Part shown: positions 6,895 through 12,964 of the stretch, piece by piece
How positions within the stretch are numbered: position 1 is the stretch's first letter
How the letters are laid out: each line of letters begins with the position of its first letter
Assembly: GCA_019322455.1 (NCBI GenBank)
Contig: JAHWIT010000087.1
Span: 1-12,964 of the forward strand
Direction of reading: 5' to 3'
DNA from: Candidatus Woesearchaeota archaeon
GTDB taxonomy: Archaea > Nanobdellota > Nanobdellia > Woesearchaeales > WJKL01
Length of the DNA: 12,964 nt
Notes under the pieces: generated by a model
What the model saw: only the letters and a program-made list of their open reading frames with translations
The model's database searches: none
What the model was told of the DNA's origin: nothing
Translations under genes and position numbers: made by a program

Positions 6895-8379
6895 TTATTT
6901 TATTTTTTTAATCAAAATCTCTGGTTTTCCTATTTTATGATTCCTTAAATCAAAATTAAGCTCATTCCAGGCTAAAGCTTTAATATTTAGTTGTTTTTGT
7001 AAATTTTCAGCTATTTTTGGCATTATTGGTTCTATCAATATTGCAAGATTCTTTGCAATATTAACACATGTTCCCAATACTTCCTGGCTTTCCTCAACAT
7101 TCTTCCATGGCTCTTTTTCTTGAAAATACTTATTTCCTAAAGCAGATATTGCCATTATTTCATCAATTGCCTTCTTTAAATCAAATTCTTCATATGCCTT
7201 TCTTACTTCATCAAACTTATCTTCTATTTGCTTTATAACCTTATCTCCATCAATTGTTTTTATCTCATTATTATAATTCTTAGCAGTAAAAGATAAAACT
7301 CTATAACAAAGATTTGAAAAATTTCCAACCAACTCTGCATTAATTCTTTCCTTAACAAGCTCTTCTGAATATTCTCCATCTCCCTCAATTGGCATTGATC
7401 CTAAAATATAAAATCTAAATGGATCTACATCATATTTCTTAATCTGCTCAAAAGGATCCACAACAACACCTGTTGATTTTGCCATCTTTGCTCCTTTTTG
7501 AAGCACAAAACCATGCACAAACAATTGTTTAGGCAAATCAATCTTTGCTGACAATAACATAGCAGGCCAGAAAGCAGCATGAAATCTTAAAATATCCTTT
7601 CCAATAACATGAATATCAGCAGGCCATATTCCCTTAAACCCTTTCTCATCCCTTCCATAACCCACTCCAGTAATATAATTAGATAATGCATCACACCAAA
7701 CATACATTATATGCTCTTTATCATCTGGAACAGGTATTCCCCAAGGCAAGCTTGTTTTTGGTCTTGAAAAACTAATGTCTTTAGCTGTTTTTAAAAAAGA
7801 TAAAATCTCATTCTTTCTTATCTCTGGACTTACTTTATACTCATCCTTTTCAATTATCTTTGCAACCTTATCCTTGTATTTAGAAAGCTTGAAAAAATAA
7901 TTCTCTTCTTCTACATGTTCAATCTCCTTTGTAGGATGATTAGGGCATTTTCCATTAACTAATTCCCTTTCTGTTTTAAATGACTCACAGCCAGTACAAT
8001 ACAATCCCTTATACTTCTTCTTATAGATATCTCCTGATTTAACTAACTCTTTCCATAATTTCTTTGCTCCAGGATAATGCATCTTCTTATCAGTTGTTCT
8101 TATAAAATTATCATAAGATATATTCAACAACATATACAATTTCTTAAAAACAGCCACATTCCCATTCAAAAATTCCATAATCTTCTTTCCCTGCTTCTTT
8201 GCAGTCTGCCAATTCTTTGTTCCATGCTCATCCGTTCCTGTCTGAAAAAAAACATCCTTGCCAAGAAGCCTATGGAATCTTGCAACTGCATCTGTCTGAA
8301 TTATCTCAAGAGCATGGCCCATGTGTGGAGGCCCATTAGGATAAGCTATTGCAGTTGTTATGTAAAATTTCTTTGCCAT
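6895..8379 (-). CDS. metG: Methionyl-tRNA synthetase, short form
   Basis: A cytoplasmic class I aminoacyl-tRNA synthetase that joins methionine to tRNA-Met using ATP. The HIGH motif is HMGH (residues 19-22) and the KMSKS loop is KMAKS (298-302). The inserted connective domain has one zinc knuckle with C128, C131, C145 and a fourth ligand that is H148. TGTDEHG (47-53) and the YVWCDALSNYITG stretch (226-238) are further family marks. The helical anticodon-binding domain covers about 340-470 (NFSNLCYRV). At 494 residues it lacks the C-terminal tRNA-binding domain seen in many longer forms. The single knuckle and phrases such as LNISYDNFIRTT and CESFKTERELVNGKCP look more like bacterial short MetG than the longer archaeal type, which I take as a hint of transfer. 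The gene has its own promoter, divergent from the PIN-like gene. Confidence 0.97.
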   Translation of the reverse strand: MAKKFYITTAIAYPNGPPHMGHALEIIQTDAVARFHRLLGKDVFFQTGTDEHGTKNWQTAKKQGKKIMEFLNGNVAVFKKLYMLLNISYDNFIRTTDKKMHYPGAKKLWKELVKSGDIYKKKYKGLYCTGCESFKTERELVNGKCPNHPTKEIEHVEEENYFFKLSKYKDKVAKIIEKDEYKVSPEIRKNEILSFLKTAKDISFSRPKTSLPWGIPVPDDKEHIMYVWCDALSNYITGVGYGRDEKGFKGIWPADIHVIGKDILRFHAAFWPAMLLSAKIDLPKQLFVHGFVLQKGAKMAKSTGVVVDPFEQIKKYDVDPFRFYILGSMPIEGDGEYSEELVKERINAELVGNFSNLCYRVLSFTAKNYNNEIKTIDGDKVIKQIEDKFDEVRKAYEEFDLKKAIDEIMAISALGNKYFQEKEPWKNVEESQEVLGTCVNIAKNLAILIEPIMPKIAENLQKQLNIKALAWNELNFDLRNHKIGKPEILIKKIK

Positions 8380-8400
8380 AATATACTGTTTAAATTTTAA

Positions 8401-8409
8401 ATTTAAAAA
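8401..8409 (-). promoter_or_regulatory. TATA-like box of the methionyl-tRNA synthetase gene
   Basis: TTTTTAAAT on the minus strand, centred about 26 bases before the ATG at 8379, the spacing expected for a leaderless archaeal transcript. No Shine-Dalgarno site is seen before the ATG, which fits. Confidence 0.45.
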
Positions 8410-8434
8410 CCTTTGTTTTTTTTAATCTAAAAAC

Positions 8435-8449
8435 CTGAAATTTTTTAAA
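8435..8449 (+). promoter_or_regulatory. BRE plus TATA-like element of the PIN-like gene
   Basis: CTGAAA (8435-8440) resembles a TFB recognition element and is followed directly by TTTTTTAAA (8441-8449). The box is centred about 30 bases before the ATG at 8475, so the mRNA is probably leaderless or nearly so. The 95-base gap 8380-8474 thus holds two divergent promoters. Confidence 0.45.
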
Positions 8450-8474
8450 AAACCTCTACTATTAACCTATTATT

Positions 8475-9362
8475 ATGAATGACAAAAAAGAATTTAATCT
8501 AACTGATATAGTTGAAAATTATGACACTATCATAATTGACAATTCTATTCGTGAACCAGGAAAAGAAAGCCTTTCTGGCAAAATATATGATTGTCAAGAA
8601 GAACTTATTATCAACCTAGATGAAGTCAAAAAAAGAATTGAATATCTAAGAAAATTAATAACAATTGTAAGCAACAACAAAAATATCTATGTAATTGGAG
8701 AAGTCTATGACCAGCTTGAAATATATAAAGATATTATTAATGATCAAATTGCATATCATTCTAAAAAATTAAAAAAAAAGGTAAAAGAACAAAAAAGAAA
8801 AAAAAGATCAATAAAAAACTATGCCCAAGCAGAAATCAATGAACATAAATTAAAAACTAAATTAAAAACCAGAGAAAATAAAAGACTAAAAAGCAAAAAA
8901 AGAAAAACAGATAATAGTGATCAATATGAAAATATTGAATTAGAAAAAGAAACACTAGATGAATTATCATTATATTCCAGCCAATTATTTGCTTTGCTGT
9001 ATGCATTAAAAGATAGAATATTATTTTATGATGATGCCTTAGTCAAATCTGTTATAGCAAGAGCTCAAGAAAAAGGATTAAAACTTGAATTTAGTTCAAG
9101 ATATCCTGCAGATTATCACAAAAAAACAAAAACAGAAAGATACACAGCAGAAAATATTGCAGTTGCAGCATATCATTATTACTCAGCTCAAAGACGAGAA
9201 ATAGCAATTATCAGCAATAATGCTAATTTAAAAAGAATATTAAAATCATGCTTTCAAAATGACGGGCCATTTAAATTGCATGATAAAGGCTGCATTACAT
9301 TATATTCTGATTATAATAAAGATTTATTATACGAAATAGATTTTAATACTATTGATTTATAA
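8475..9362 (+). CDS. PIN-like protein with Lys-rich insert
   Basis: 295 residues, the only plus-strand gene here. The order of motifs suggests a PIN (VapC/FEN-like nuclease) fold: a first strand with an acidic residue, TIIIDNS (D22); a second acidic position in IGEVYDQLE (E76); a third in TAENIAVAAYHY (E226); and the final strand IAIISNNANLKRIL (243-256). Canonical PIN domains have Asp at the third position and a TNDxD-like motif at the last; here those are Glu and NNAN, so catalytic activity is doubtful. Between the halves, residues 97-145 are almost all Lys, Arg, Glu and Asn, a likely charged helix or coil that could touch RNA. It stands alone between divergent metG and a convergent gene, with no antitoxin-like partner. 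The family call is an inference from motif order and could be wrong. Confidence 0.72.
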   Translation: MNDKKEFNLTDIVENYDTIIIDNSIREPGKESLSGKIYDCQEELIINLDEVKKRIEYLRKLITIVSNNKNIYVIGEVYDQLEIYKDIINDQIAYHSKKLKKKVKEQKRKKRSIKNYAQAEINEHKLKTKLKTRENKRLKSKKRKTDNSDQYENIELEKETLDELSLYSSQLFALLYALKDRILFYDDALVKSVIARAQEKGLKLEFSSRYPADYHKKTKTERYTAENIAVAAYHYYSAQRREIAIISNNANLKRILKSCFQNDGPFKLHDKGCITLYSDYNKDLLYEIDFNTIDL

Positions 9363-9373
9363 AAAGAAAAAAA
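9361..9373 (-). terminator. U-rich terminator after the zinc-ribbon gene
   Basis: Directly after the stop of the zinc-ribbon gene the minus strand reads seven T, C, five T. Archaeal RNA polymerase commonly stops at such U-runs without a hairpin. The run lies in the 11-base gap of a convergent gene pair and runs into the stop codon of the PIN-like gene. Confidence 0.45.
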
Positions 9374-9775
9374 TTATTTCTTAGGTTTCTTCATCTTCTT
9401 TGTTATTCCTATCTTCTCCCCGCATTTCTCACAACTAAACACATAAGCAGGAACACCTTTGTAAGATTTTCTCTTGTACTGTGTTGTTGTCTCTCCTTCA
9501 TTTCCGCAGAAAGGGCATTTATACTGAACCTCAACCTTTAATGTTTCATCAAATTCATCACAACTAACCTCATATTTACATTCAGGACAAACATAAATAT
9601 CTGCTCTCTTCTTAACCTTTCCAGTTTTTGGATCAACAGGCTTGCCCATAGTTCCTTTCCCGCACTTAGGACATTTAGGACGATAAACCCATGCAATAAT
9701 ACTCCCATTATTTTCCAAAGTTCTGTTTGTAAAGTAAAAACATTCATCCATTGATTCAGGCATTTTCAGAGCCAT
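9374..9775 (-). CDS. Double zinc-ribbon protein
   Basis: 133 residues with four CxxC knuckles: C35/C38 (CPKC), C63/C66 (CPEC), C87/C90 (CPFC) and C115/C118 (CEKC). They would form two treble-clef or ribbon-type zinc sites, 35-66 and 87-118, each with about 24 residues between knuckles. The MPESMDECFYFTNRTL start and the Lys-rich end (KKMKKPKK) match a conserved but unnamed archaeal zinc-ribbon family as I remember it. A nucleic-acid or ribosome-associated role is plausible but inferred. The ATG lies one base after the stop of the MBL-fold gene, and a good Shine-Dalgarno site (GAGGTG, 9783-9788) sits inside the end of that gene. The two are surely one transcript. Confidence 0.88.
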   Translation of the reverse strand: MALKMPESMDECFYFTNRTLENNGSIIAWVYRPKCPKCGKGTMGKPVDPKTGKVKKRADIYVCPECKYEVSCDEFDETLKVEVQYKCPFCGNEGETTTQYKRKSYKGVPAYVFSCEKCGEKIGITKKMKKPKK

Positions 9776-9776
9776 A

Positions 9777-10328
9777 TTAATTCACCTCATACATATTTCC
9801 ATGTCCTGGAATTATAAAATCAGCTTTTTCTAAAACTAATTCTCTGCTTTTTTTAAGCTTTTCCTTATCACTTGCATAAGGATCATTTTCTGGAAGATTT
9901 TCTTTCCAAAAAACATCTCCAACAACAGCTACAATTCCTTTATCTGTTTTGACTAGAAGTGTTATACCTGTTCTGTCATGTCCAGGTGTTTTAATTATTT
10001 CAATATTTTCTGTAAATTTTTGATTCCAATCATCAACCATATCTTTATCCCAAATTCCAAAATAATCTAATGCCTTTGCATCTGGAAACATTCCAATATT
10101 CCTATAATGATCCATATGAGAATGAGTTATGCAAACATAATTTATATCTTCTATCTCTAATCCTTCTTTTTTTAACGCATCAATTAATATTTGCCTATCT
10201 TTTAATGTTCCTGTATCAACAACCATATTAATATCTTTATCTTGAATTAAAGTTATTGTACACTGAGTTTTCTCTCCTCCACTTTCTTCAGACGTGTATC
10301 CTTTAACAAGAATTTTTATTTCAGCCAT
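9777..10328 (-). CDS. MBL-fold metallo-hydrolase
   Basis: 183 residues of the metallo-beta-lactamase fold, with the full set of two-metal ligands: the HxHxDH motif HSHMDH (H69, H71, D73, H74), H117 in TPGHDRTG, D138 in VVGDVF and H176 in IPGHGN. It is a compact, single-domain form without a lid or beta-CASP domain. The stretch SHMDHYRNIGMFPDAK recalls the MBLAC1-like branch (some members are nucleases), while glyoxalase II-type thioesterases share the same core, so the substrate cannot be fixed. The gene leads a two-gene unit with the double zinc-ribbon protein, pointing to a shared, possibly RNA- or DNA-related, task. The start at 10328 is supported by a TATA-like box at leaderless spacing. 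Confidence 0.92.
   Translation of the reverse strand: MAEIKILVKGYTSEESGGEKTQCTITLIQDKDINMVVDTGTLKDRQILIDALKKEGLEIEDINYVCITHSHMDHYRNIGMFPDAKALDYFGIWDKDMVDDWNQKFTENIEIIKTPGHDRTGITLLVKTDKGIVAVVGDVFWKENLPENDPYASDKEKLKKSRELVLEKADFIIPGHGNMYEVN
9783..9788 (-). promoter_or_regulatory. Shine-Dalgarno site of the zinc-ribbon gene
   Basis: GAGGTG on the minus strand, seven bases before the ATG at 9775, overlapping the last codons of the MBL-fold gene. It is the clearest such site in the window and shows that internal operon genes here use Shine-Dalgarno initiation. Confidence 0.65.
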
Positions 10329-10348
10329 AAAAAAAGAATTAATGTTTT

Positions 10349-10360
10349 AATTTATAAAAT
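10349..10360 (-). promoter_or_regulatory. TATA-like box of the MBL/zinc-ribbon operon
   Basis: ATTTTATAAATT on the minus strand, centred about 27 bases before the ATG at 10328. It lies in the 42-base gap after the repeat-protein gene, so the MBL unit probably has its own leaderless promoter although the upstream gene runs the same way. Confidence 0.5.
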
Positions 10361-10370
10361 TTTGGTTTTA

Positions 10371-12146
10371 TCATCTTAATAATATTTCTTTCAATTTTCT
10401 TCTATCAATAAGATCTGCTAAGTATTGACCTTTTAGATAATATTCTGCTCTTTCTCTTTTTTCTTCTGGCAAGTTTTGGAGAAGGTAGTCTGCAAAGGAT
10501 AGATCTTTTGGAAGTTTGTTTTTTATTTTTGATTGAACAAATCTAGCATAGTATCTGATTAATTTTCCTTGATTTTTTATAGGAAGTAATTCTTGTTTTT
10601 TTGGATCAAATCTTTTATAGAAAGCTGATATTGGGGAGCTTTTTTCTTTTTCTCGTTTAAGATGTTTTATATAAAATTCTACCCCTTGTTCTAGAGTATA
10701 TTCTTTCAAATATTTTTCAGTTAATTGCTCTAATTGCTCTTTCAAATTAGAAGGAATTTGCTGTTTAATCCAGTCTTCAAAAGTTTTTACACTTTTTGGA
10801 AGTTTGTTCTTTCTTTTTGATTGAGCAAATCTTGCATAATATCTATTTAATTGTCCTGTTTTTCCAAAAGAAAATAATTCTTGTTTTTCTGTATCAAATC
10901 TCATATAGAAAGCTACTATTGACAAACTCTTTTCCTTATTTTTATTAAGATGTTCTACATAAAATTCTACCCCTTGTTCTAGAGTATATTCTTTCAAATA
11001 TTTTTCAGTTAAATGTTCTAATTGTTTTTCTAATTTTAAAGGAATTTGTTGTTTGATCCAGTTTTCAAAGGTTAAGTTTTTTGGAAGTTTGCCTCGTTTT
11101 TTTCTAGATAAAAATGAACCATAATGCTTATGAAGTTGTCCTGTTTTTCTCTTAGGGAGTAATTCTTTTTTTTTAAGGTCAAATCTTTTATAAAAAGTAA
11201 TTACTTGTAAAGATTTTTCTTTATTTTGTCTAAGATACTTAATATAAAATTCTACTCCTTGTTCTAAGGTGTATTCTTTCAGATATTTCTCAGTTAATGA
11301 TTCTAGTTGTTTTTTAAGTTTTGGAGAAATTTGTGATTTTATCCAATCTTCAAAAGTTAGGTCTTTTGCAATTTGTTTTGTCTTTTTTTGTTTAAGAAAT
11401 CTGCAATAATATCTATTTAATCGTCCTATTTTTCCTCGAGGAAGTAATTTTTGTTTTTCTAGGTTAAATTTTCTACAAAAAGATCCTATTGAAGAACTTT
11501 TTTCTTCTTTTTCTTTAATATATTCAATATAAAATTCTACTCCTTGTTCTAGAGTATATTTTTTCAAATATTTTTCAGTTAACTGTTCTAATTGCTTTTT
11601 TAACTTAAAAGGAATTTGTTGTTTTATCCAATCTTCAAATGTTAGGTCTTTCGAGAGTTTTTTTATCTTTTTTAATCTATAAAATCTTTGATAATACCTG
11701 CATAATTGTCCTATTTTTCTTTGAGAAAGTAATTCTTTGTTTTCTGTATCAAATACTTGATAAAATACTGTAATTGGTTTCCTTTTCTCCTTATTTTCTC
11801 TTAGATATTCTAAATAAAACCTTACTCCTTGTTCTAAGGTATACTCTCTCAAATATTTTTCAGTTAATTGCTCTAATTGCTCTTTCAAATTAGAAGGAAT
11901 TTGTTGTTTTATCCAGTTTTCAAAGATTAAGTTTTTTGAAGATTTACCATTTCTTTTTAATCTAAGAAATTGATGATAATATTTGTTTAATTGTCCTGTT
12001 TTCCCAAAAGGAAGTAATTTTTGTTCTTCTACATCAAATCTTTGATAAAATATGACTATTGATCTACTCTCATCTCTATTCTCCCTCAAATGTTCTACAT
12101 AAAACCTTGCTCCATCCTCTAAGCTAACTAAATCATCTAGTGTCAT
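10371..12146 (-). CDS. Tandem-repeat protein, six modules of about 95 residues
   Basis: 591 residues made only of one repeated module: residues 1-100, 101-195, 196-290, 291-385, 386-481 and 482-591. The module reads roughly YTLEQGVEFYIEHL, then IxxFYxRFD, GQLNRYYxRF, a Lys/Arg-rich turn, LTFEDWIKQQIP and LEQLTEKYLK, and looks all-helical and basic. The last module replaces its end with a cap: FADYLLQNLPEEKRERAEYY and on to the stop. There is no signal peptide or membrane segment, so it should be cytoplasmic. The GQL...RYY...K..KL pattern faintly recalls helicase-associated or helix-turn-helix repeats, but I do not recognise the family. The ATG overlaps the stop of the upstream paralogue (12143-12146), implying coupled translation. 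The repeat array suggests a scaffold or a modular nucleic-acid or protein binder; this is inference. Confidence 0.88.
   Translation of the reverse strand: MTLDDLVSLEDGARFYVEHLRENRDESRSIVIFYQRFDVEEQKLLPFGKTGQLNKYYHQFLRLKRNGKSSKNLIFENWIKQQIPSNLKEQLEQLTEKYLREYTLEQGVRFYLEYLRENKEKRKPITVFYQVFDTENKELLSQRKIGQLCRYYQRFYRLKKIKKLSKDLTFEDWIKQQIPFKLKKQLEQLTEKYLKKYTLEQGVEFYIEYIKEKEEKSSSIGSFCRKFNLEKQKLLPRGKIGRLNRYYCRFLKQKKTKQIAKDLTFEDWIKSQISPKLKKQLESLTEKYLKEYTLEQGVEFYIKYLRQNKEKSLQVITFYKRFDLKKKELLPKRKTGQLHKHYGSFLSRKKRGKLPKNLTFENWIKQQIPLKLEKQLEHLTEKYLKEYTLEQGVEFYVEHLNKNKEKSLSIVAFYMRFDTEKQELFSFGKTGQLNRYYARFAQSKRKNKLPKSVKTFEDWIKQQIPSNLKEQLEQLTEKYLKEYTLEQGVEFYIKHLKREKEKSSPISAFYKRFDPKKQELLPIKNQGKLIRYYARFVQSKIKNKLPKDLSFADYLLQNLPEEKRERAEYYLKGQYLADLIDRRKLKEILLR
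10376..10469 (-). repeat. C-terminal cap duplication, copy 1
   Basis: This 94-base block encodes most of the C-terminal cap and matches 12154-12247 with only two differences (AG versus GA after the 45th base). Similarity drops soon after its end. It marks recent duplication or gene conversion between the two repeat genes. Confidence 0.85.
10671..11012 (-). repeat. Perfect 54-base direct repeat pair inside the repeat gene
   Basis: 10671-10724 and 10959-11012 are identical over 54 bases, 288 bases (96 codons) apart, spanning the junction between modules (YLKEYTLEQGVEFY region). The identity at the DNA level in third codon positions points to recent duplication or conversion. Confidence 0.8.
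10706..10760 (-). repeat. 55-base block shared by modules 5 and 1
   Basis: Identical to 11849-11903, 1143 bases away, although modules 2, 3 and 4 in between differ. It encodes the IPSNLKEQLEQLTEKYL end of module 5 and of module 1. Such a match between non-neighbouring modules suggests conversion or block exchange. Confidence 0.75.
11849..11903 (-). repeat. 55-base block shared by modules 1 and 5
   Basis: Second copy of the block at 10706-10760, at the end of module 1. Confidence 0.75.
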
Positions 12147-12964
12147 TTTGTGTTTAATAATATTTCTTTCAATTTTCTTCTATCAATAAGATCTGCTAGA
12201 TATTGACCTTTTAGATAATATTCTGCTCTTTCTCTTTTTTCTTCTGGAAGATTTTGAAGAATGTAGTCTGTGAATGAAAAGGTTTTTGGGAGTTGGTTTT
12301 TTCTTTTTAATCTGTAAAATTGTCTATAATGTTTGCTTAATTGTCCTCTTTTTCCGTAACTTAGCATTACTTCATTCTCTATATCAAACATTATAAAAAA
12401 AGAAATTGTTGGTTTATTATCCTCTTTATATTCTTTAAGATGTTCTATATACAACTCTACTCCTTGTTCTAATGAATATTCTCTCAAATATTTTTCAGTT
12501 AACTGTTCTAGTTGTTTTCTTAATTTTGATGGAATCTGTTGTTTTATCCAGTGTTCGAAAGTTAAATCTTGTGGAAGTTTGCCTTTTTTTCTTGAATAAT
12601 TAAATTTTTCATAATTAACATATAATTTTCCTATTTTTCCTGAAGGAAGTAATTTTTGTTTTTCTGTATCAAATCTTTCATAAAAAGCAAATATTGACTT
12701 ACTTCTTTCTTTATGTGCTTTAAGATGTTCTATATAGAACTCTACTCCTTGTTCTAAAGTGTATTCTTCTTTCGTTAGATATTTTTCAGTTAATTGTTCT
12801 AGTTGTTTTCTTAATTTTGAAGAGATTCTATGTTTAATCCAGTCTTCAAATGTTATGTCTTTTTGGAATTTACCTTGTCTTCTTGCATAAGTAAATTTTG
12901 CATAATGTCTATTTAATTGTCCCAATTTTCCGCAAGAGAGCAACTCTTGTTTTTCTGGGTCAAA
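12143..12964 (-). CDS. Tandem-repeat protein paralogue, partial (N-terminus beyond right edge)
   Basis: The frame is open to the right edge, so at least 273 residues are seen and the true start lies outside. The TTG at 12943 falls inside a module (FDPEKQELLSCGK) and is not a start. The visible part holds the end of one module, one full module (EYTLEQGVEFYIEHLKAH to LTEKYLR) and a final capped one ending in RRKLKEILLNTK. The cap is nearly identical in protein and DNA to that of the 591-residue paralogue just downstream. One module end has a small insertion (YLTKEEYTLEQ where others have YLKEYTLEQ). Its stop overlaps the ATG of the next gene (ATGA). No signal peptide can be judged. Family and function are unknown; it is clearly a tandem duplicate of its neighbour. 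Confidence 0.88.
   Translation of the reverse strand, partial: FDPEKQELLSCGKLGQLNRHYAKFTYARRQGKFQKDITFEDWIKHRISSKLRKQLEQLTEKYLTKEEYTLEQGVEFYIEHLKAHKERSKSIFAFYERFDTEKQKLLPSGKIGKLYVNYEKFNYSRKKGKLPQDLTFEHWIKQQIPSKLRKQLEQLTEKYLREYSLEQGVELYIEHLKEYKEDNKPTISFFIMFDIENEVMLSYGKRGQLSKHYRQFYRLKRKNQLPKTFSFTDYILQNLPEEKRERAEYYLKGQYLADLIDRRKLKEILLNTK
12154..12247 (-). repeat. C-terminal cap duplication, copy 2
   Basis: Matches 10376-10469 with two differences; see that copy. It ends the upstream paralogue. Confidence 0.85.

Noticed and set aside
8077..8400. 107-codon plus-strand frame
   Set aside because: Antisense to the highly conserved start of the methionyl-tRNA synthetase; no ribosome site or recognisable motif.
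8475..9362. VapC toxin of a toxin-antitoxin pair
   Set aside because: The product is more than twice the usual VapC length, key acidic residues differ, and no antitoxin-like gene is next to it.
9538..9747. 69-codon minus-strand frame
   Set aside because: Out-of-frame shadow within the zinc-ribbon gene, whose four CxxC motifs prove the other frame.
12941..12943. TTG as start of the second repeat gene
   Set aside because: The frame continues upstream to the edge with FDPEKQE, exactly what the module has before this point, so the codon is an internal Leu.
10371..12964. CRISPR-like or satellite repeat
   Set aside because: The roughly 285-base periodicity is fully explained by in-frame protein modules; there are no short repeats with spacers.

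Overview
The window looks like a piece of an AT-rich archaeal genome, most likely of a DPANN-type (Woesearchaeota/Pacearchaeota-like) lineage. That placement is an inference. It rests on TATA-like boxes about 25-30 bases before several start codons (leaderless promoters), a KRGQITVFIIIG-type class III (pilin-like) leader, a four-CxxC zinc-ribbon protein of a kind I associate with these archaea, and many secreted proteins without recognisable enzyme domains. No rRNA or tRNA gene, insertion sequence or CRISPR array was seen. After correcting the two genes cut by the window edges, no stretch longer than about 170 bases lacks a gene.

Layout. (1) Positions 1-6850, minus strand: a cell-surface cluster read right to left. 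It has a TATA box, a leader with a possible 17-codon peptide and a strong hairpin, a 761-residue membrane-anchored protein with a pilin-like leader, a 1029-residue secreted protein with Ig-like modules and a Cys-rich C-terminus (ATGA overlap), an unusual 102-base compound hairpin, and a secreted Asp/Tyr-rich protein that runs off the left edge. (2) 6895-8379, minus: a short, bacterial-looking methionyl-tRNA synthetase, divergent from (3) 8475-9362, plus: a PIN-like protein with a Lys-rich insert. (4) 9374-10328, minus: a two-gene unit of a metallo-beta-lactamase-fold hydrolase and a double zinc-ribbon protein. (5) 10371-12964, minus: two tandem, overlapping genes built almost wholly from a roughly 95-residue repeat, the second cut by the right edge.

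The surface cluster probably makes an exported complex: an anchored, pilin-like protein, a large disulfide-rich partner and perhaps a third secreted product. The MBL/zinc-ribbon pair is co-transcribed and translated from different signals (leaderless first gene, Shine-Dalgarno for the second). The repeat genes are the least explained part of the window. Their modules are strongly conserved except at a few clustered positions, both genes end in the same cap, and the DNA shows signs of recent sequence exchange between modules. They are my first choice for an undescribed system, but no function can be read from the sequence.
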